Shown: positions 36,584 to 45,693, numbered from the stretch's first letter. The stretch is 51,767 bases of DNA from a bacterium D16-51 (GCA_003612285.1 RAYE01000042.1:1-51767); one strand, 5' to 3'. Numbers and translations: made by a program. Notes: a model not told the origin generated them from the sequence alone.

Positions 36584-36913
36584 ATGGACGGACGCAAAAG
36601 GACGGTACAAATCAAATTCAGAGTGACGGAAGCGGAACGGGATTTAATACTGGAAAAAATGAAGCTCGTACCCACCCGGAACATGGCGGCCTATCTGCGG
36701 AAGATTGCCATTGACGGGTATATCATTCAGATAGACCACGCCGATATAAAGGCAATGACAGCAGAGATACAGAAAATCGGTGTCAACGTCAACCAGATAA
36801 CACGCCGCGTCAACGCGACGGGGAACGCATACCAAGAGGACATAGAGGAAATAAAGGGGGTGCTTGCGGAAATATGGCGGTTACAAAGATTAAGCCTATT
36901 AAAAGCACTCTAA
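36584..36913 (+). CDS. mobC: Relaxosome accessory protein MobC
   Basis: DNA-binding accessory protein of 109 residues. ATG 36584 follows GGAAAGGAGCGAACAC. An N-terminal ribbon-helix-helix-like part (KRTVQIKFRVTEAERDLILE), then RNMAAYLRKIAIDGYII and the family's C-terminal IQKIGVNVNQITRRVNATGN. MobC helps the relaxase open and nick the oriT. Its end overlaps the relaxase gene by 40 bases in another frame, and the oriT candidate lies just upstream. Confidence 0.93.
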   Translation: MDGRKRTVQIKFRVTEAERDLILEKMKLVPTRNMAAYLRKIAIDGYIIQIDHADIKAMTAEIQKIGVNVNQITRRVNATGNAYQEDIEEIKGVLAEIWRLQRLSLLKAL

Positions 36914-38220
36914 GCAAAGCCCTTGACTATATCGAAAACCCAGACAAGACGGACGGAAAAATGCTTGTGTCCTCTTTCGGCTGCTCCTATGAAACGGCAG
37001 ATATTGAGTTTGAATATACCTTGTCCCAAGCACTCCAAAAGGGGAACAATTTAGCCTTTCATCTGATACAGTCCTTTGAGCCGGGGGAAGTAGATTATCA
37101 GAAAGCCCATGAAATCGGGAAGCAGCTTGCCGACGCGGTAACAAAAGGGCAACATGAATATGTACTCACGACGCACATTGACAAGGGGCATATCCATAAC
37201 CACATTATTTTCTGCGCGGTGAACTTCGTAGACCACCACAAATACAATTCCAACAAAAGGAGCTATTACGGCATACGGAACATGAGCGACAAGCTGTGCC
37301 GGGAAAATGGCTTGTCCGTCGTCGTCCCCGGCAAGGGCAGCAAGGGAAAGAGCTATGCGGAGTACCAGGCAGAAAAGACGGGTACAAGTTGGAAAGGCAA
37401 ACTGAAAACCAACCTTGACGCGCTTATCCCCCAAGTTTCCAGTTTTGAGGAATTGCTAACGCGGTTACAGGCGGCGGGCTATGAGATAAAGCCGGGGAAA
37501 TATGTGTCATGCCGCGCCCCCGGACAGGAACGCTTCACCCGCCTAAAAACCCTCGGCGCAGACTATACAGAGGAAGCCATAAAGGAACGGATAGCGGGCA
37601 GACGGACAAAGGCGGCGAAAGCTCCCAGAGAGCAGCGCGGCGTGTCGCTGCTTATCGACATTGAGAACAGTATCAAGGCGGCGCAGAGCCGGGGCTATGA
37701 ACAGTGGGCGAAAATCCACAATCTGAAACAGGCGGCAAAGACTATGAACTTCCTCACCGAAAACAAGATTGAACAGTACGCGGATTTAGTCAGCCGGATT
37801 GAGGAAATGGCAGCGGAAAGCGGACAGGCGGCAGACGCATTGAAGAACGCCGAAAAGCGGATTGCGGAAATGGCGGTGCTTATCAAGAATGTTTCCACCT
37901 ACCAAAAGACAAAGCCCGTCTATGACGCATACCGCAAGGCAAAGAACAGGGAGAAATACCGCGCCGGACAGGAACAGGCGATTATCCTCCATGAAGCCGC
38001 TGCAAGGTCGCTGAAAGCTGCGGGCATTGCGAAGCTCCCGAACCTTGCCGCGCTGCAATCGGAATATGAAGCCCTCCAAGCGCAGAAAGAAGCCCTTTAC
38101 GCCGACTATGGGAAGCTGAAAAAGAAAGTCCGGGAATATGATATTATCAAGCAGAACATTGACAGCATTTTACAGGCAGACAGACAGCCGGAACGGGAAA
38201 AGGAAACAGAGCGCGGATAA
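36874..38220 (+). CDS. Relaxase (MobA/VirD2, MOBP-type)
   Basis: Transesterase of 448 residues that cuts one strand at oriT and stays bound to it. The N-terminal catalytic domain (about 1-200) starts MAVTKIKPIKSTLSKALDYI, with candidate tyrosine near residue 19, and has the metal-binding histidine motif TTHIDKGHIHNHIIF (about 98-112), followed by NSNKRSYYGIRNMSDKLC. The C-terminal half is a long coiled coil (about 290-440). The gene is coupled to mobC and followed by a strong terminator. Confidence 0.95.
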   Translation: MAVTKIKPIKSTLSKALDYIENPDKTDGKMLVSSFGCSYETADIEFEYTLSQALQKGNNLAFHLIQSFEPGEVDYQKAHEIGKQLADAVTKGQHEYVLTTHIDKGHIHNHIIFCAVNFVDHHKYNSNKRSYYGIRNMSDKLCRENGLSVVVPGKGSKGKSYAEYQAEKTGTSWKGKLKTNLDALIPQVSSFEELLTRLQAAGYEIKPGKYVSCRAPGQERFTRLKTLGADYTEEAIKERIAGRRTKAAKAPREQRGVSLLIDIENSIKAAQSRGYEQWAKIHNLKQAAKTMNFLTENKIEQYADLVSRIEEMAAESGQAADALKNAEKRIAEMAVLIKNVSTYQKTKPVYDAYRKAKNREKYRAGQEQAIILHEAAARSLKAAGIAKLPNLAALQSEYEALQAQKEALYADYGKLKKKVREYDIIKQNIDSILQADRQPEREKETERG

Positions 38221-38232
38221 GGGCAAAAAAAG

Positions 38233-38278
38233 AACAGGGCGCGGAAGCCAGTATATGACTTCCGCGCCCTGTTTTTTG
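38233..38278. terminator. Strong terminator after the relaxase gene
   Basis: AACAGGGCGCGGAAG pairs perfectly with CTTCCGCGCCCTGTT over 15 bp (38233-38273), loop 11, followed by TTTTTG on the + strand and preceded by CTTTTTTTGC on the - strand. It can end both the relaxase transcript and the converging leftward operon. Confidence 0.9.
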
Positions 38279-38398
38279 TGGGTGCTGTTTTCGTGAATGT
38301 TACGCAGTAGAACGCCATTTTCGGGGGCAAAGGTATAAAGTATCGCCTATCTGATTTTCCCGCCCGGAAAGCCTTGCAAATCAAGGGATTTTCCGCGC

Positions 38399-38764
38399 CT
38401 ACTGCGTAACAGGGGCGCGTCTTTTCCTCATGCGCTCGGCGGCCTGTCTGCGGGTGATACGCTTCCGGCAGTCGGGGCAGTATTTGACGCTGTTAGAGGT
38501 TGACGCAAAGGACGCGCCGCACTCGGTACACTTCTTCCTGTCCCCGGTCTGGTAAAGCTCCGCATAGAGCAGCTTATCGGCGGGAAGCACCGCAACCCGG
38601 AACCACTTGCAGAGAAGCGAATAGGAAATGAGCTGCGGACATACGCACTCGTCCCCGTCGTCCAGTAAGATACAGTTTCCACTATCGCAGTTGCAGCACG
38701 TCCGGCGCACAAGGGCGTTTACTTTCCGGCTCTGGGGCGGCGTCAGCCGCTTGACCTCGCTCAT
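38399..38764 (-). CDS. Cysteine-rich VLP-domain protein
   Basis: Protein of 121 residues with LTPPQSRKVNALVRRTCCNC, then CILLDDGDECVCPQ and a C-terminal zinc-ribbon-like KKCTECGASF...YCPDCRKRITRRQAAERMRKRR. This matches the Cys_rich_VLP family in Clostridial conjugative elements; two metal-binding sites are likely, function unknown. It overlaps the upstream TTRAP gene by four bases, in the leftward ICE operon. Confidence 0.88.
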   Translation of the reverse strand: MSEVKRLTPPQSRKVNALVRRTCCNCDSGNCILLDDGDECVCPQLISYSLLCKWFRVAVLPADKLLYAELYQTGDRKKCTECGASFASTSNSVKYCPDCRKRITRRQAAERMRKRRAPVTQ

Positions 38765-38967
38765 ACTTCATCAGCGGCGTAAATGGGAAGCCCCGCAAAC
38801 TCCGCTTCGGTCATGGCTTCCACTTTGGAGAGGGTACGGGCTGCAAAATCTCGCATTTCCCCGTCCATAAAGGGCAGCGCGGCGTTCATGGCGACGATAA
38901 GCCCCTGTCGGCTCCCGGTCTTGTAAATGCTCAAAAGGTTTGTTTCTTCTACGGTCAGTTTTGTCAT
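38761..38967 (-). CDS. Transposon-transfer assisting protein (TTRAP family)
   Basis: Small protein of 68 residues. ATG 38967 is chosen since GGAGGTGTGAAC precedes it. The pattern FTVEE-like start (KLTVEETNLLSIY), then RQGLIVAMNAALPFMDGEMR and LSKVEAMTEAEFAGL, is that of the TTRAP family described in conjugative transposons; the name reflects genetic context more than mechanism. It overlaps both neighbours' ends closely. Confidence 0.85.
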   Translation of the reverse strand: MTKLTVEETNLLSIYKTGSRQGLIVAMNAALPFMDGEMRDFAARTLSKVEAMTEAEFAGLPIYAADEV

Positions 38968-38969
38968 GT

Positions 38970-39923
38970 TCACACCTCCAAATCGTGATTTTTTGTTTTC
39001 GCCGCCGCCTTTTTCGGGACGGTCTTTGCCTTGTCTGTTTTAAGCTGCGCCCGGATAGAGGGGCGGGGCTTCCTTATCTCCCTGTCCCGGCTCTCCCCCT
39101 TGTCAATCAGCGCATACGTCCCATGTCTGCCCTCGATTTTGGAAAAGGAAAGGGTCTTGTAGGGCAGCATGGAGAAAAGGCGGTCAGTGTCCTTTGTCGC
39201 CGCAAGCTGCATGAACGCCGGGGAAAGCTCTACCATGAAATGGGTCTTGTTGGGGCTGTTCGGCGTGTCGTGCCGCTTCATTTCCCGCACAATGCGCCGC
39301 GCTTCCGCTTCAATCAGCCCGTCCCGCAATGCGGCGATATGCGCCTTGAAATCCCCCGGCGAAAGCTGCCCCCGGCTGCGCCGTTCTTCCTGTAAAAGAG
39401 CTTGCAGCGCGTCCGGGTCGTTGGGTACGGCTTCAAAGCGTTCAAACTTCCCAAGCTGCGGGTCTGGGGTTCCGTCAAAATATTTCCCGGCTTCCTGTAC
39501 CCTTTCCCCATGCTCATAAATCAGCTTGACCGTATCGGCGGGCAGCTCCTTTTCCTTGACGCGCTCATAGTGTTTAGCGTAGTCCAGTTCGTACAGATTG
39601 CCCTTGATTTTCCCGCGCTCCTTTTCCGTCAGCTCGATTGCATAGGCAAGGACGCGGTCGCTTGTCTGCTCCATGTAGAAACGCCATGTGTTGTGGGGCG
39701 CGGTGTCCTTTAGGAAAACGTCGCGCTCCCGGAAGCAATGCGTCCCGGACGGGCGGCAGAACCACAAAAGGGTCTTGTCCTCCCTGTGGGGGCTTGCCGC
39801 CGCCTTTGCGATAATCTCCTTGTCAATCTCCAAGTCGCTCTGGTAAAAGCCTGTATTCTGCTTCATAATCGCTTCAAGGGAAGCGGTCACGTCCACGTTT
39901 TCAAATCTGCTCTGTTCCGGCAT
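38970..39923 (-). CDS. ICE accessory protein (DUF4316-like tail)
   Basis: Soluble protein of 317 residues; ATG 39923 follows GAAAGGAGCTGACCC. Segments LLWFCRPSGTHCFRERDVFL, YELDYAKHYERVK and DPQLGKFERFEAVPNDPDAL are familiar from Tn1549/CTn-type elements, but I know no activity. The end RKPRPSIRAQLKTDKAKT closely matches the end of the next gene's product (KPSIRAQLRADKEKA), suggesting a shared docking tail, as in DUF4316-type proteins. The family label is uncertain. Confidence 0.7.
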   Translation of the reverse strand: MPEQSRFENVDVTASLEAIMKQNTGFYQSDLEIDKEIIAKAAASPHREDKTLLWFCRPSGTHCFRERDVFLKDTAPHNTWRFYMEQTSDRVLAYAIELTEKERGKIKGNLYELDYAKHYERVKEKELPADTVKLIYEHGERVQEAGKYFDGTPDPQLGKFERFEAVPNDPDALQALLQEERRSRGQLSPGDFKAHIAALRDGLIEAEARRIVREMKRHDTPNSPNKTHFMVELSPAFMQLAATKDTDRLFSMLPYKTLSFSKIEGRHGTYALIDKGESRDREIRKPRPSIRAQLKTDKAKTVPKKAAAKTKNHDLEV

Positions 39924-39926
39924 GGG

Positions 39927-42900
39927 TCAGCTCCTTTCCAAGTCCTGTGACTTCTGCTTTGCGTTTTTCTTCTGCGCCTTTTCCTTGTCGGCTCTAAGCT
40001 GCGCCCGGATAGAGGGCTTCTTTTCCGGCTTCGCTTCCTTGCCGCGCTCCTTGTCGGCTTTGACAGCGTTAGCCAGGTCAACAAGGGAAATCGTTTCTCC
40101 CGCCTTGACCTTTGCTTCCAGTTCGTCAACGGTAGGGGTGTTGTTGATGATACCGTCAAAGTTGTTGTCGTTCTGCTCGATAGTGTCCTCGACGTGCTTC
40201 AAGGGGTTTGCCTTTTCCGGCTGCTCTGCGGCAACGGCAAACGCCCGCGTCCCGTTCCCCATAATCAGATATTTCCCGTCGTCGGATTGATGATGAAAGC
40301 CATATCCGGCGGCTTCTATCTGCTCCCGGCTCATGGCGGTTACATGGAAAGTCCCTCTCGGTGTTTTGACAGTTTCGCCCGTTTCCAAGTCGTCCGGGGT
40401 AAGCTGTTTCTGTTCCTGTAAAAACTCCGGCACTTCCTTATAACCGAAGCTGTCAACATAGTGCGCCGCGTCCTGTCCGTCCTGATGAAGCACTACCACG
40501 TCGGAAACGGAAAGGCTGTGTCCCTTAAAGTCTTTGGGGTGGTCGATATTGAAGCGGGTATAAATATCTTCAAGGGAAGTCCCCGGCGCAAGGGGCGCGG
40601 AATAGACAAGCTCATAGTTCGCCCTGTCAACCACATTTCCCGCCGCCTGCAGGCGGTCGTAAGGCTCAAAGCGCAAGTCCCTTGTTTCGTCCCCGCCTTT
40701 TATCTGGTAAATGGAAAAGGTGTCTTTGTCCGGCTCGGCGGTCTTTGCCGTTTCCTGTGCCTTTGCGTAGAGCTGCTTTACGTCGCCCTCGGTCAGCTCC
40801 CCGCTTTTGAGTTGCCCCATAAGCTCGCGGCATTTCTCCGGCGTACCCGTATAAAGAACGTCGCCCATTTTCGCCCGCCCGTTCTCCTGTGTCACATAGG
40901 CTTGCAAGAGGTAGCTGTTTTCCCGACTGTCGCCGTAAGGGTTCCGGCGCACCCTGTAAATCGTTTCCGGGGTAAAGGCTTCTTTCGGTGCTGCGTCCGC
41001 TTTTTCCTGTGCGCCGGATTTTCCCGGTGCGGCTGCTTCCGGCTCCGGCTTCTCTTTCCCGGCTGTATCTGCCTTTGCCGGGGCTTCCGGCTGCGGCTGT
41101 TCTGGCGGGGCTGCCTGTTCCTCTCTGGTGGGCTGCTCCTGTCCGGCGGTCTGCTCCTTGTCCTGTGCCTTTTGCAGCTCCGCTAAATTCTCGTCTATGG
41201 AATTGATAATCTCGGCGGCTGCGCTGCGTATCGTTTCAAGGGAGCTTTTCAGCTCGGACAGCTCCCGCCCGCTGCTCCACCCGGCGACGTAGCCGAAAGA
41301 GTAGTCCGACGTGTCAAGCCCGTAATGTTGGCAGACGGTATAGGCGACGCTTTCCGCTTCGACTTCGCGGGTGCGGCGGTCAACGCGGGGCTGCTGTTCA
41401 TCTTTGGGTGCATTGAGGTCAATGTCGTGCAGCTTCGCATGGGCGATTTCGTGAATGGCGGTCTTTAAGGTCTGCAATTCGCTCATGCCCTCGTTGATAG
41501 CAATGCGCTTGTCCTCCAAGTGGTAGTAGCCATGAGAGCCGCCCTCGATATTCTCAAAGGCAATAGGGACGGGGGAAGTCTTTTCAAGGGCTGCGAAAAA
41601 ATCCTTGTAGCGGTCAACGTCGCCTGTCAGCTCGTCAACGGCAATGTCCGGCAGCTCCTTTCCCTCGGTCTGGGAAACGTCAAAGACTGATACCACCTTG
41701 TAGGCGGGTATGGTGACTTCCTTTTCCTCGGTGACGGGCTTCCCGTCCTTGCCGATAATGGGCTTCTGTGTGTGCGGGTCGATTTTCTGCATTTCCTGTT
41801 TGATTTTATAGGGCGACGGGGCAATGATTTTAATTCCCTTTTGCCCTTTCATCACGTTTCGCTCAAAGTTGTTCTTCCAAGCGGAAAAGCCCGCCACAAG
41901 GGAAGCGTCCGGTTTCTGCATGGCGATAAGGACGGTGTTTCGGAAGCTGTAATTATGGAATTTTGACATGACTTTCAGATATTCCTTGTAACGCTCGCTG
42001 TCAAAGAGTTCCGCAATGCCCTGTTCCAGACGGTCGGTAATCTCTTTTAATTTCTCGGCGGGCTTCTCACTCGTCAGCACGATAGGGATAACGGGGCGCG
42101 GCTCCTGTGGCTGCTCTGCGGCCTGTGCTGCTTTCTGCTCCGGCGCGGCTGCGTCAAATTCTGCTTTTTCCGGGTCGGGTCGTGACCGCTGCGGGAAGCT
42201 CATTACTTTATACTCTTTGGGAATGTCGCTTTCGCGCCCGTTGTACCACTCCGTAAAGGTGTTCTTGTTGTTGTAGATATAGCCCTGGTCGGTAAAGCGT
42301 CCCCCATCGTTGATAGCTGCGTCCCGCCCGTATTCCTCATACATGAAATACTTTTTCGCTTCTTCGGGAAGCTCCAATTCGTCCAGCTCGTCGATAAGGT
42401 AATAGCCGTAATCTTCCTCGCTCTGTACGGTAGGATAGAGCCAGTAACAATCAAGGTTCTGTGCAAGGTTGATAAGGTCTTTGATGTTCCCGGCGCGTTC
42501 CCCAAGCGTCACCGCCGCCGTAAACTTGTCCCTGTCCTCGTCGCTCTGCATTTCCAAGAGCTTCCCTAAATAGTTCAGCTCGTCAATCCCCGCGCTCTGG
42601 ATAACGGGAAGCGGCACATCAAAGGGCTGCTGCTCGGTGTTGGCAAATCCATTGATGAAAAAATCCTGTGGGTTGTCTGCGGTAATGCCGACGCTTTCCA
42701 TAGCCGCGTGAAGCTGCTGCGTTGTGGTCGGCATGGGAAGCCACACGCCGCCCGGTTCGCCTGTTTCAAAGCGGGTGCGGCTGTCAATCAAAATCGAAAA
42801 CTGCTCGCTCATTTTTTCTCTCCTTTCCTGTTCCATCATGCGGTGCATAAGCTCAAAATCCTCAATGCTCATGCTCCCGTCAAATACATAGGGGTTAAAA

Positions 42901-43310
42901 TCCTCCCCGTCCCGGTAGGGCTTTTCGGAAAAGGGAAGCCCCGCTTCATGGGCGGCTGCCCTCGCTTCCTCGATAACCTCCGGGGGAAGCCTGTCGTCAT
43001 GCGCCCCGATAAAACCGTCAATATCGTTCATGCTGTTTTCGTAGTGGTAGCGCACTCCGGCGGTCAGCTCGTCAAGGCTCATGTCCTCGCCTAAATGCCC
43101 GCAGTAATAGCCGTTTAAGATAACGGCGGCGGGGTCAATGCTTTTGATTTCCTCTAACCGGCTCCTGTCCTCCGGGTAGAGCGTATCGTCCATATCAAGA
43201 TGAAAATATTCCGCGTTCCATGAACGCCCCTGTTTCCAGAACGCCACCCATGCGATACCGTCCCTAAGCTCGTCCTGATAGTCCTTTACGGTGTCCCGTA
43301 AACTTGCCAT
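39927..43310 (-). CDS. Multidomain antirestriction protein (ArdA-like, ArdC-like, zincin, YodL)
   Basis: Protein of 1127 residues; ATG 43310 follows GAAAGGAGGTTTTC. The N-terminal part (about 1-170) is unassigned. Residues about 170-375 resemble ArdA antirestriction proteins, which mimic DNA. Residues about 420-590 resemble the ssDNA-binding ArdC N-domain (FHNYSFRNTVLIAMQKPDAS, GFSAWKNNFERNVMKGQKGI). A zinc-metallopeptidase motif TAIHEIAHAKLH follows (about 617-628). A YodL-like domain lies at about 895-1045 (FSIYQIKGGDETRDLRFEPY) before a basic tail PSIRAQL. It should protect incoming ICE DNA from restriction and perhaps cleave host proteins. Related proteins are often labelled LtrC-like. 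Confidence 0.85.
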   Translation of the reverse strand: MASLRDTVKDYQDELRDGIAWVAFWKQGRSWNAEYFHLDMDDTLYPEDRSRLEEIKSIDPAAVILNGYYCGHLGEDMSLDELTAGVRYHYENSMNDIDGFIGAHDDRLPPEVIEEARAAAHEAGLPFSEKPYRDGEDFNPYVFDGSMSIEDFELMHRMMEQERREKMSEQFSILIDSRTRFETGEPGGVWLPMPTTTQQLHAAMESVGITADNPQDFFINGFANTEQQPFDVPLPVIQSAGIDELNYLGKLLEMQSDEDRDKFTAAVTLGERAGNIKDLINLAQNLDCYWLYPTVQSEEDYGYYLIDELDELELPEEAKKYFMYEEYGRDAAINDGGRFTDQGYIYNNKNTFTEWYNGRESDIPKEYKVMSFPQRSRPDPEKAEFDAAAPEQKAAQAAEQPQEPRPVIPIVLTSEKPAEKLKEITDRLEQGIAELFDSERYKEYLKVMSKFHNYSFRNTVLIAMQKPDASLVAGFSAWKNNFERNVMKGQKGIKIIAPSPYKIKQEMQKIDPHTQKPIIGKDGKPVTEEKEVTIPAYKVVSVFDVSQTEGKELPDIAVDELTGDVDRYKDFFAALEKTSPVPIAFENIEGGSHGYYHLEDKRIAINEGMSELQTLKTAIHEIAHAKLHDIDLNAPKDEQQPRVDRRTREVEAESVAYTVCQHYGLDTSDYSFGYVAGWSSGRELSELKSSLETIRSAAAEIINSIDENLAELQKAQDKEQTAGQEQPTREEQAAPPEQPQPEAPAKADTAGKEKPEPEAAAPGKSGAQEKADAAPKEAFTPETIYRVRRNPYGDSRENSYLLQAYVTQENGRAKMGDVLYTGTPEKCRELMGQLKSGELTEGDVKQLYAKAQETAKTAEPDKDTFSIYQIKGGDETRDLRFEPYDRLQAAGNVVDRANYELVYSAPLAPGTSLEDIYTRFNIDHPKDFKGHSLSVSDVVVLHQDGQDAAHYVDSFGYKEVPEFLQEQKQLTPDDLETGETVKTPRGTFHVTAMSREQIEAAGYGFHHQSDDGKYLIMGNGTRAFAVAAEQPEKANPLKHVEDTIEQNDNNFDGIINNTPTVDELEAKVKAGETISLVDLANAVKADKERGKEAKPEKKPSIRAQLRADKEKAQKKNAKQKSQDLERS

Positions 43311-43440
43311 AAATGAAAACCTCCTTTCTCTGGGGCAGCGTCATAAGCTGCATTTTTTGGCTGCATAGCCTACTACGGCACACCCGCATTTCTGCCAAAG
43401 TTTTTTGAAGATTTTCAGAGGGTGAAGCCCTCCGCAAAAA

Positions 43441-43539
43441 GAGGGTTTGGGAAACTTCCCAACAAGCAAAATCCCCGTCCGGCGCGTCAGCGTCGTAACG
43501 GGGATTTACGGAAGTGGGTACCCGCTTCCTATGCTTGCT
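43441..43539 (-). other. Candidate second oriT-like copy, inverted
   Basis: A 99-bp segment between topB and the antirestriction gene. Read on the - strand, its first 33 and last 30 bases match copy 1 at 36464-36562 almost exactly, including the GGAAGCGGGTACCCACTTCC palindrome and TTGGGAAGTTTCCCAA (perfect 7-bp inverted repeat). The middle differs but forms its own stem AATCCCCG/CGGGGATT. Both copies precede a gene start, one rightward (mobC), one leftward. Confidence 0.7.
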
Positions 43540-43549
43540 ATTCCAGTTT

Positions 43550-45634
43550 TTAGTTCTTCTGCACTTCGATACGGTAGTTGACGTATTTCCCGCCAGTGTC
43601 AGCTAAAACGATAGTTCCGTCGTAGGTCTTGCCTGTTTTCGGGGAGTAGAGCTTCTTCACATTCGCCTTGCCGGATTTAAGGAGCGCGGCGGCAATCTTC
43701 GCGGAAAAAGCGGTCTTGCGTTCCTCAAAGAAACGGTCGTTCTTCCACATGACAAAGGCACATTCCTTGTTGCTGCAATAGTAGTTTTTCTTCCCCTCAT
43801 GGACGGGGGAACCGCAACGGGGGCATTTGCCGACAGAGGGCTTTTCCTCTCTGAATAAATCCTTTTTCCCGTCCAGTGCTGCGGCGTGTGTCTGCACAAG
43901 CTCCCGCGCCATAGCTTCAATGCCGGAAAGAAATTCGTCGGGGTCTGCGGCTCCCTTTGCTATCTGCGTCAGATTGTTTTCCCATTCTGCGGTAAGCTGC
44001 GGGGAAGTGAGCATATCCGGCAGCACTGATATAAGGGCGGCTCCGTTCTGCGTGGGGATAAGCTGCTTCCCCTTGCGTTCCACAAAGCCGCCCTTTACCA
44101 GTTTTTCAATGACTGCGGCGCGGGTGGCGGGAGTGCCAAGCCCCCGGCGTTCCGCGTCCGGGTCGGTGTCCCCGTTCCCGGCGCGTTCCATAGCAGAGAG
44201 AAGCGACGCTTCGCTGTGGGGCTTCGGCGGCGTTGTGGTATGCTCCGTTACCTTTGCGGCGGGGTTAGGGAAGTCCTGTCCCTCGGAAAGCTCCGGCAGC
44301 GTCGCGCCCTCATTTTCCCCGTCCTCCGGGTCGGGCTTTTGTTTCAGCGTCGCCCGGTATCTGCGTTCAATCTCTTTCCAACCCTCCGCAAGTACAGTCT
44401 TTCCCTTTGCGGTGAAGCCTGTCCCGGCGCATGAGAAAACCGCCGTAACCGCTTCATAGATATGTGGCTCGGCGGTAGCAGAGAGCAGACGCGCCCCGGC
44501 AAGGGTGAGGATATTTTTCTCGCTTTCCGGCAGCGCGTCCGGGTCAGCCTTTGCAAGCTCCATAGTGGGAATGATTGCGTGGTGGTCTGATACTTTCTTG
44601 CTGTCTAATACCTTTGCAATCCCCGGCGTGAAGCCCACGCCCGCCATAAAGGGGAGCTTGTCACAAAGCAGCGTGACAATGCCCGCTGCGGTGCCGCCCA
44701 TGTCGTCGGTGAGGAAGCTGCTGTCCGTCCTCGGATAAGTCAAGAGCCGCTTTTCATAAAGGGATTGTGCAAGGTCAAGGGTCTGCTTCGCGGTGTAGCC
44801 GAAAATGCGGTTCGCTTCCCGCTGCAAAGAGGTAAGGTCAAAGAGCTTTGGCGGGGCTGCGGTTTTCTTCTCTCTGGTGAGGGAAACGCATACCGCCTTT
44901 CCCGCTTCGCAAGCCCCTTTCAGCGCGTCGGCTTCTGCCTTGTCCGAAATCCTATCGCTTGCCGCTTCCGCGCCGGATAGACATAAGCGCACATGGTAAT
45001 ATTTCTCTTTCTGGAAATGGGAGATAGCCGCGTCCCGGTCGGTGAGCATTTTCAAGGTCGGGGTCTGGACGCGCCCCACGTTCAAGGTCTTTCCATACAG
45101 GCATGAGAAAAGCCGGGTGGCGTTAATGCCGATAAGCCAGTCAGCCTTTGCGCGGCAGAGGGCAGACGCAAAGAGCGCGTCATATTCCCGCCCGTCTTTG
45201 AGGGAAGCAAAGCCCGCCTTGATTGCCCCGTCCTCCATTGAGGAAATCCACAAGCGGCGCATGGGCTTCTTGCAGCCCGCCACTTCGTAGACAAAGCGGA
45301 ATATCAATTCTCCCTCGCGCCCCGCGTCACAGGCGTTCACCACTTCCGAAACGTCGGCGCGGTGCATAAGCTCCTGTAATGTCTTGAATTGCTTCCCCTT
45401 GTCCGGGTCAACGGCGTACTGCCATTCCTCCGGCAGAATGGGTAAGCTGTCAAGCTGCCATTTCCTGTACTGCTCCCCGTAGGCGGCAGCTTCCGCAAGC
45501 TGTACCAAATGCCCGACGCACCATGAAATGAGGTAGCCGCCGCCCTCGATATATCCGTCCTGTTTCCCCTTAACGCCAAGCGCGGCGGCGATAGTCTGCG
45601 CCACGCTCGGCTTTTCTGAAATAATAAGTTGCAT
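43550..45634 (-). CDS. topB: DNA topoisomerase III
   Basis: Type IA topoisomerase of 694 residues; ATG 45634 follows AAAGGAGGACAAC. Toprim domain at the start (LIISEKPSVAQTIAAALG; ACDAGREGELIF acidic metal site), then NVGRVQTPTLKML, and the active-site tyrosine in EKRLLTYPRTDSSFLTDDMG. The C-terminus has a zinc ribbon CPRCGSPV...YYCSNKECAFVMWKND. ICE copies are thought to handle strand topology during transfer or replication. Complete length for the family. Confidence 0.96.
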   Translation of the reverse strand: MQLIISEKPSVAQTIAAALGVKGKQDGYIEGGGYLISWCVGHLVQLAEAAAYGEQYRKWQLDSLPILPEEWQYAVDPDKGKQFKTLQELMHRADVSEVVNACDAGREGELIFRFVYEVAGCKKPMRRLWISSMEDGAIKAGFASLKDGREYDALFASALCRAKADWLIGINATRLFSCLYGKTLNVGRVQTPTLKMLTDRDAAISHFQKEKYYHVRLCLSGAEAASDRISDKAEADALKGACEAGKAVCVSLTREKKTAAPPKLFDLTSLQREANRIFGYTAKQTLDLAQSLYEKRLLTYPRTDSSFLTDDMGGTAAGIVTLLCDKLPFMAGVGFTPGIAKVLDSKKVSDHHAIIPTMELAKADPDALPESEKNILTLAGARLLSATAEPHIYEAVTAVFSCAGTGFTAKGKTVLAEGWKEIERRYRATLKQKPDPEDGENEGATLPELSEGQDFPNPAAKVTEHTTTPPKPHSEASLLSAMERAGNGDTDPDAERRGLGTPATRAAVIEKLVKGGFVERKGKQLIPTQNGAALISVLPDMLTSPQLTAEWENNLTQIAKGAADPDEFLSGIEAMARELVQTHAAALDGKKDLFREEKPSVGKCPRCGSPVHEGKKNYYCSNKECAFVMWKNDRFFEERKTAFSAKIAAALLKSGKANVKKLYSPKTGKTYDGTIVLADTGGKYVNYRIEVQKN

Positions 45635-45663
45635 AAGTTGTCCTCCTTTATTCGATTGAATGA

Positions 45664-45693
45664 TTGACTTTGTAGAATATTTAGATGTATAAT
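45664..45693 (+). promoter_or_regulatory. Promoter of the orphan AT-rich gene
   Basis: TTGACT (45664-45669), 18 bases, then TATAAT (45688-45693): near-consensus housekeeping promoter, 30 bp before the start codon. It points rightward, against the surrounding leftward operon. Confidence 0.85.

Noticed and set aside
40461-41186. Rightward frame of 241 codons inside the antirestriction gene
   Set aside because: Fully antisense to a gene with clear domains, and Arg/Leu/Cys-rich as expected for a mirror frame in GC-rich sequence.
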